A stretch of DNA of 62,126 nt. It comes from Nocardia cyriacigeorgica NBRC 100375. GTDB lineage: Bacteria > Actinomycetota > Actinomycetes > Mycobacteriales > Mycobacteriaceae. Where the stretch lies: the NCBI RefSeq assembly GCF_000308555.1, contig NZ_BAFY01000326.1:1-62126 (forward strand). Reading direction: 5' to 3'. The notes under the pieces were generated by a model that saw only the letters and a list, made by a program, of their open reading frames with translations, was not told where the DNA came from and searched no databases. The translations under genes and the position numbers were made by a program. Position 1 is the first letter of the stretch. Every line of letters starts with the position of its first letter. Below are positions 59,679 through 62,126 of the stretch, piece by piece.

Positions 59679-60551
59679 GTGACCAAATCGACTACGATTC
59701 TGCGGCGTCAGCTCGGTCGGCAACTTCGAGAACTGCGTCTAGCGTCTGGACTCTCGATCGTTGAAGCCGCGCGACGAATCGAACGCGGCGCGGGAACCGT
59801 CCAACGTCTGGAGAAGGGCGAGAACCCGAAGATCAGGCTGTTGGATGTCGAGGCCCTGACGAAGCTGTACGACGCGACCGAACGTCTGGACGGGCTACTG
59901 GAAATCGCGAAACGGGCGAGAAACGGCGAAGGCGAGGGCGGCGCCTGGTGGCATAAGTATGGCGACGTCATCCCCGAAATGTTCGCGCTCCTGCTCGATC
60001 TGGAAACCATCGCGTCTTCGCTGACGATGTACCGGCCCGAGCTACTGCCTGGTCTGTTACAAACGGCGGCGTACACAAGGGCTCTCGACTCCGCATATTT
60101 TCGGAGGGCAACCCCTGACGAGCTGGACGAGCGCGTGCGTGTCCGGCTCAATCGGCAGCGCATCATCACCCGCCGCTATGACCCGGTCAAGGTGCACCTA
60201 CTGCTCGAGGAGGCCGTGATACGGCGTGTTATCGGCGGGCCGCGGGTCATGGCCGAGCAATTGCGACACCTGGCCGACCTACCGCCGAACGTCACCGTTC
60301 AGATCATCCCGTTCGGCGCTCGATACCCGCTCGGAACCGCAACCGGTCAATACACGCTGTTGGACTTTGACGAGAACACTGGCGAACCCCCAATCGTCTA
60401 CGTCGAGGGTTACGGCACTTCCACCTACTACGAGCGCAAAGGGTTGATCGACCGGTATCGCAGCGCCTTTGGCCAACTTCGCGGGGTTGCATTGAGTCCG
60501 GCCGACTCGAAACGGCTGCTCAGGACAGCGAGTAGGGAGTGCAGAGCGTGA
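59679..60551 (+). CDS. Helix-turn-helix regulator with DUF5753 (WhiJ-like)
   Basis: 290 aa, GTG start. N-terminal XRE-type HTH (LGRQLRELRLASGLSIVEAA, GTVQRLEKGENPKI) and a DUF5753 sensor domain (PELLPGLLQTAAYTRAL, RLNRQRIITR, LRHLADLPPNVTVQIIPF). Typical actinobacterial regulator that pairs with a DUF397 protein; overlaps that gene by 4 bp. Possible developmental or toxin-antitoxin-like role. Confidence 0.92.
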   Translation: MTKSTTILRRQLGRQLRELRLASGLSIVEAARRIERGAGTVQRLEKGENPKIRLLDVEALTKLYDATERLDGLLEIAKRARNGEGEGGAWWHKYGDVIPEMFALLLDLETIASSLTMYRPELLPGLLQTAAYTRALDSAYFRRATPDELDERVRVRLNRQRIITRRYDPVKVHLLLEEAVIRRVIGGPRVMAEQLRHLADLPPNVTVQIIPFGARYPLGTATGQYTLLDFDENTGEPPIVYVEGYGTSTYYERKGLIDRYRSAFGQLRGVALSPADSKRLLRTASRECRA

Positions 60552-60754
60552 ATGCGGACCTGTCTGATGCACGATGGTTCAAGTCCAGCTACAGCAGCGC
60601 GGGGCACGATTGCGTAGAAGTCGCCCACCTGGCCCGGGGAATGGTTGGCGTCCGCGACTCGAAGAACCCAACCGGCCCGGCAATCGTCTTCTCCCCGTCC
60701 GAATGGGATGCGTTCCTGTCCGGCGCCCGCGCCGGTGAGTTCAACCGCCCGTAG
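60548..60754 (+). CDS. DUF397 protein, partner of the DUF5753 regulator
   Basis: 68 aa from GTG 60548, overlapping the upstream stop. DUF397 pattern: ARWFKSSYSSAGHDCVEVAH, VGVRDSKNPTGPAIVFSPSE, WDAFLSGARAGEF. Family members bind or antagonise the coupled HTH regulator. Confidence 0.93.
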   Translation: MNADLSDARWFKSSYSSAGHDCVEVAHLARGMVGVRDSKNPTGPAIVFSPSEWDAFLSGARAGEFNRP

Positions 60755-60771
60755 CCTCAACCCAATCCGGT

Positions 60772-60800
60772 GCCCCGCGACACTGCCTGGTGCGCGGGGC
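60772..60800. terminator. Hairpin between convergent genes
   Basis: GCCCCGCG (60772-60779) pairs with CGCGGGGC (60793-60800), 13-nt loop, just after the DUF397 stop and before the leftward hypothetical gene. Confidence 0.7.
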
Positions 60801-60804
60801 GCAC

Positions 60805-61167
60805 TCATATCGAGGGTCGCGGGCCCCTCGATCTCCCGCGCGAAGGGGGTTGTATCCGGCTCGGATCGGGCAGCGAGCGGGGTCGCTCGTCGGTGTACCA
60901 GGCGTACTCGATCCCGCTCAGCGATCCGCCTTCGACCCACGGCAGAACCTCCCCGACGGGAGTACCGTCGCGGTTGCTCACCTCACCAGTGGCGAAGATC
61001 CCGTCCATCGACGCAGCCGGCGCCACACCGGGCTCCACCGCCAGGTCGACGCTGGGCGGTCCCACGCCCCAGGTGGCGACAACCCGCGCATAGGGCAGTT
61101 GCGCCAGGTATTCCCTCGCGCCCGGCGCACCGGATGACAGCAACTGTCTGACGCCGCCGACCTCCAA
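60805..61167 (-). CDS. Conserved actinobacterial hypothetical protein
   Basis: 120 aa if started at TTG 61167. The order LPYARVVATWGVGPPSVDLAV, EVSNRDGTPVGEV and SLSGIEYAWYTDE matches a small conserved family of unknown function I recall from actinomycetes. The frame stays open upstream to 61206; a GGAG site lies 7 bp before an in-frame ATC at 61203, so the true start may be non-canonical or mutated. Confidence 0.6.
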   Translation of the reverse strand: MEVGGVRQLLSSGAPGAREYLAQLPYARVVATWGVGPPSVDLAVEPGVAPAASMDGIFATGEVSNRDGTPVGEVLPWVEGGSLSGIEYAWYTDERPRSLPDPSRIQPPSRGRSRGPRPSI

Positions 61168-61531
61168 ATCGGTCAGCGCCCGCGGCTGGACGGGTGTGTT
61201 GATCGTCTATCTCCTCGATTCGCGCGCCGCCATGAAGCATGCGGTGCCGGAGTTGAACGCACCGTGGACCATTGCGCCGCGAATATGGACAGTTGTACGT
61301 CGTTCGTGCGTACAAAACCGCTGACGCCACGGCCACGGCCGCGATCGGCAATGCACGGCCGATACCACCTTGGGTGCACGCTTCACCCGGATCCACCGAA
61401 CATTGCGGAACCCGACCTGCACGGACGAGTCCAGCCACCCGAATCTGCAGCTGTTGGCACGCAGCCGGAGGCGTGGACTGAGGTGCGAGTCAACGCACAG
61501 GCAAGGGCATTAATAAATCTCGACGCCTGGC
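61168..61531. other. Gap between hypothetical gene and CD-NTase C-terminus
   Basis: About 360 bp with no credible independent gene. Its left end probably contains the true N-terminus of the leftward hypothetical gene. No palindrome stands out. Confidence 0.4.
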
Positions 61532-62126
61532 CTACCCTCGCCAGGGGTGCAGGCGGTTGAAGATGTTGACTTTGAACGGTTCGCTACGAGCCACTACCCG
61601 CGTGTCGGCGACCAGGAACACTTCAACGATGTGCGTGCCGGTATACGCGGTCCGTTCACAATGCAGTTCTGGATCAGGCGAGGGTTTGTCATCGATACGT
61701 TTCGCCTGGATGAAGTCACCTCGCAGTGACCGCTCCACCCGCGCATGATCGCCGGTATTGGTGACGCGCCACCAAACACTGGTGTCAGTGGGTCCGCTTC
61801 GATCTGCCTTGAACTCGATGAAGCAGCCCGGGAACAGCAGACGACCGTCGTTCGGATACCCGATTCTCCTGCCACGCCGCCCACGGCGGCTCCATGCTCG
61901 GATGGACACCTGGTACCGCGAATCAAGGCGCTCGACCCACCCGCGGCTTGCTGGCCCTTTCGCGTGAGAAGCGTCAGCCAGTTGGACGGGGAACACATCT
62001 TTGGGGACCGCGGGAAAGTCGTCGCCGAGAAGGTCCCGCCATGTCTCGACAGCTTCCACCAAGTCGTTGGTTCCTGTGGCGGCGGAAACGAGCTGAGCAG
62101 CCTCAGCCAGTTCGCGTTTGAATTCC
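61532..62126 (-). CDS. C-terminal part of a CBASS CD-NTase-type protein (AGS-C sensor domain), partial
   Basis: The frame runs open to the right edge, so the N-terminus is outside. The visible 197 residues begin with a helical segment leading to AVETWRDLLGDDFPAVP, as at the end of SMODS nucleotidyltransferase domains. An AGS-C-like sensor follows: GCFIEFKADRSGPTD, VWWRVTNTGDHA, LRGDFI, and the ending YTGTHIVEVFLVADTRVVAR, FKVNIFN. Catalytic residues are not in view. A CBASS effector would be expected nearby to the right. Confidence 0.75.
   Translation of the reverse strand, partial: EFKRELAEAAQLVSAATGTNDLVEAVETWRDLLGDDFPAVPKDVFPVQLADASHAKGPASRGWVERLDSRYQVSIRAWSRRGRRGRRIGYPNDGRLLFPGCFIEFKADRSGPTDTSVWWRVTNTGDHARVERSLRGDFIQAKRIDDKPSPDPELHCERTAYTGTHIVEVFLVADTRVVARSEPFKVNIFNRLHPWRG

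Overview
The window is high-GC actinobacterial DNA, most likely from Nocardia or a close mycolata relative such as Rhodococcus. The evidence is the gene content: a KshA-type steroid hydroxylase, an antigen 85-like esterase, two wax ester/diacylglycerol acyltransferases (WS/DGAT), SigK/RskA with an MPT83-like fasciclin lipoprotein, a DesA1-like desaturase, an EphD-like fusion, a deazaflavin-dependent (Ddn-like) reductase, and an HTH-DUF5753/DUF397 pair. The species call is inference. There is no rRNA, CRISPR array or intact insertion sequence; one tRNA (CAU anticodon) lies at 50333-50406.

Layout. 1-1.8 kb: kshA with a small four-cysteine companion, behind a KstR-type box. 2-8.7 kb: envelope and stress genes (GlsB-like protein, sigK-rskA, membrane molybdoenzyme, fasciclin lipoprotein, antigen 85-like esterase, two tandem RNHCP zinc proteins). 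8.9-18.6 kb: small accessory operons, each with its own regulator and visible operators (TetR/SDR, HxlR/tautomerase, TetR/FAD monooxygenase). 18.6-23.8 kb: a probable light or cobalamin-responsive locus (photolyase, lipocalin, MerR-B12 regulator, MMPL transporter) sharing a 9-bp repeat. 23.8-31.2 kb: cold-shock protein, WS/DGAT, beta-lactamase-fold esterase, AccD, secreted lipase and small proteins. 31.3-47.2 kb: a sterol and lipid catabolic block. 47.2-48.5 kb: a GRDP-like protein beside two single-span proteins with Gly/Cys tails. 48.5-58 kb: oxidoreductases, tRNA, desaturase, two-component system with a PepSY protein, FabH with a TetR, and a four-gene membrane DUF operon. 58-62.1 kb: accessory end with a methyltransferase, a disrupted recombinase-like ORF, the HTH/DUF397 pair and, cut by the right edge, the C-terminal sensor domain of a probable CBASS nucleotidyltransferase.

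How the genes work together. Six sites fit the KstR consensus TnnAACnnGTTnnA, five fully and one with a single mismatch. They precede kshA, an acyl-CoA synthetase, an aldehyde dehydrogenase (divergent from the ltp/DUF35 operon), a FabG3-like hydroxysteroid dehydrogenase, an alpha/beta hydrolase, and the divergent pair WS/DGAT / diiron-like protein-reductase-EphD operon. The ltp operon holds two aldolase-like thiolase homologues lacking the normal catalytic Cys and His, two DUF35 proteins, a true SCPx thiolase and a TetR regulator. This matches the ltp3/ltp4 region tied to C-24-branched sterol side-chain removal in Rhodococcus. The window therefore looks like a part of the sterol regulon joined to storage-lipid formation.

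Most adjacent same-strand genes in the operons overlap by 4-8 bp, and most convergent pairs are separated by a GC-rich hairpin. Function calls are by recognition of protein families from sequence alone; no database search was possible.
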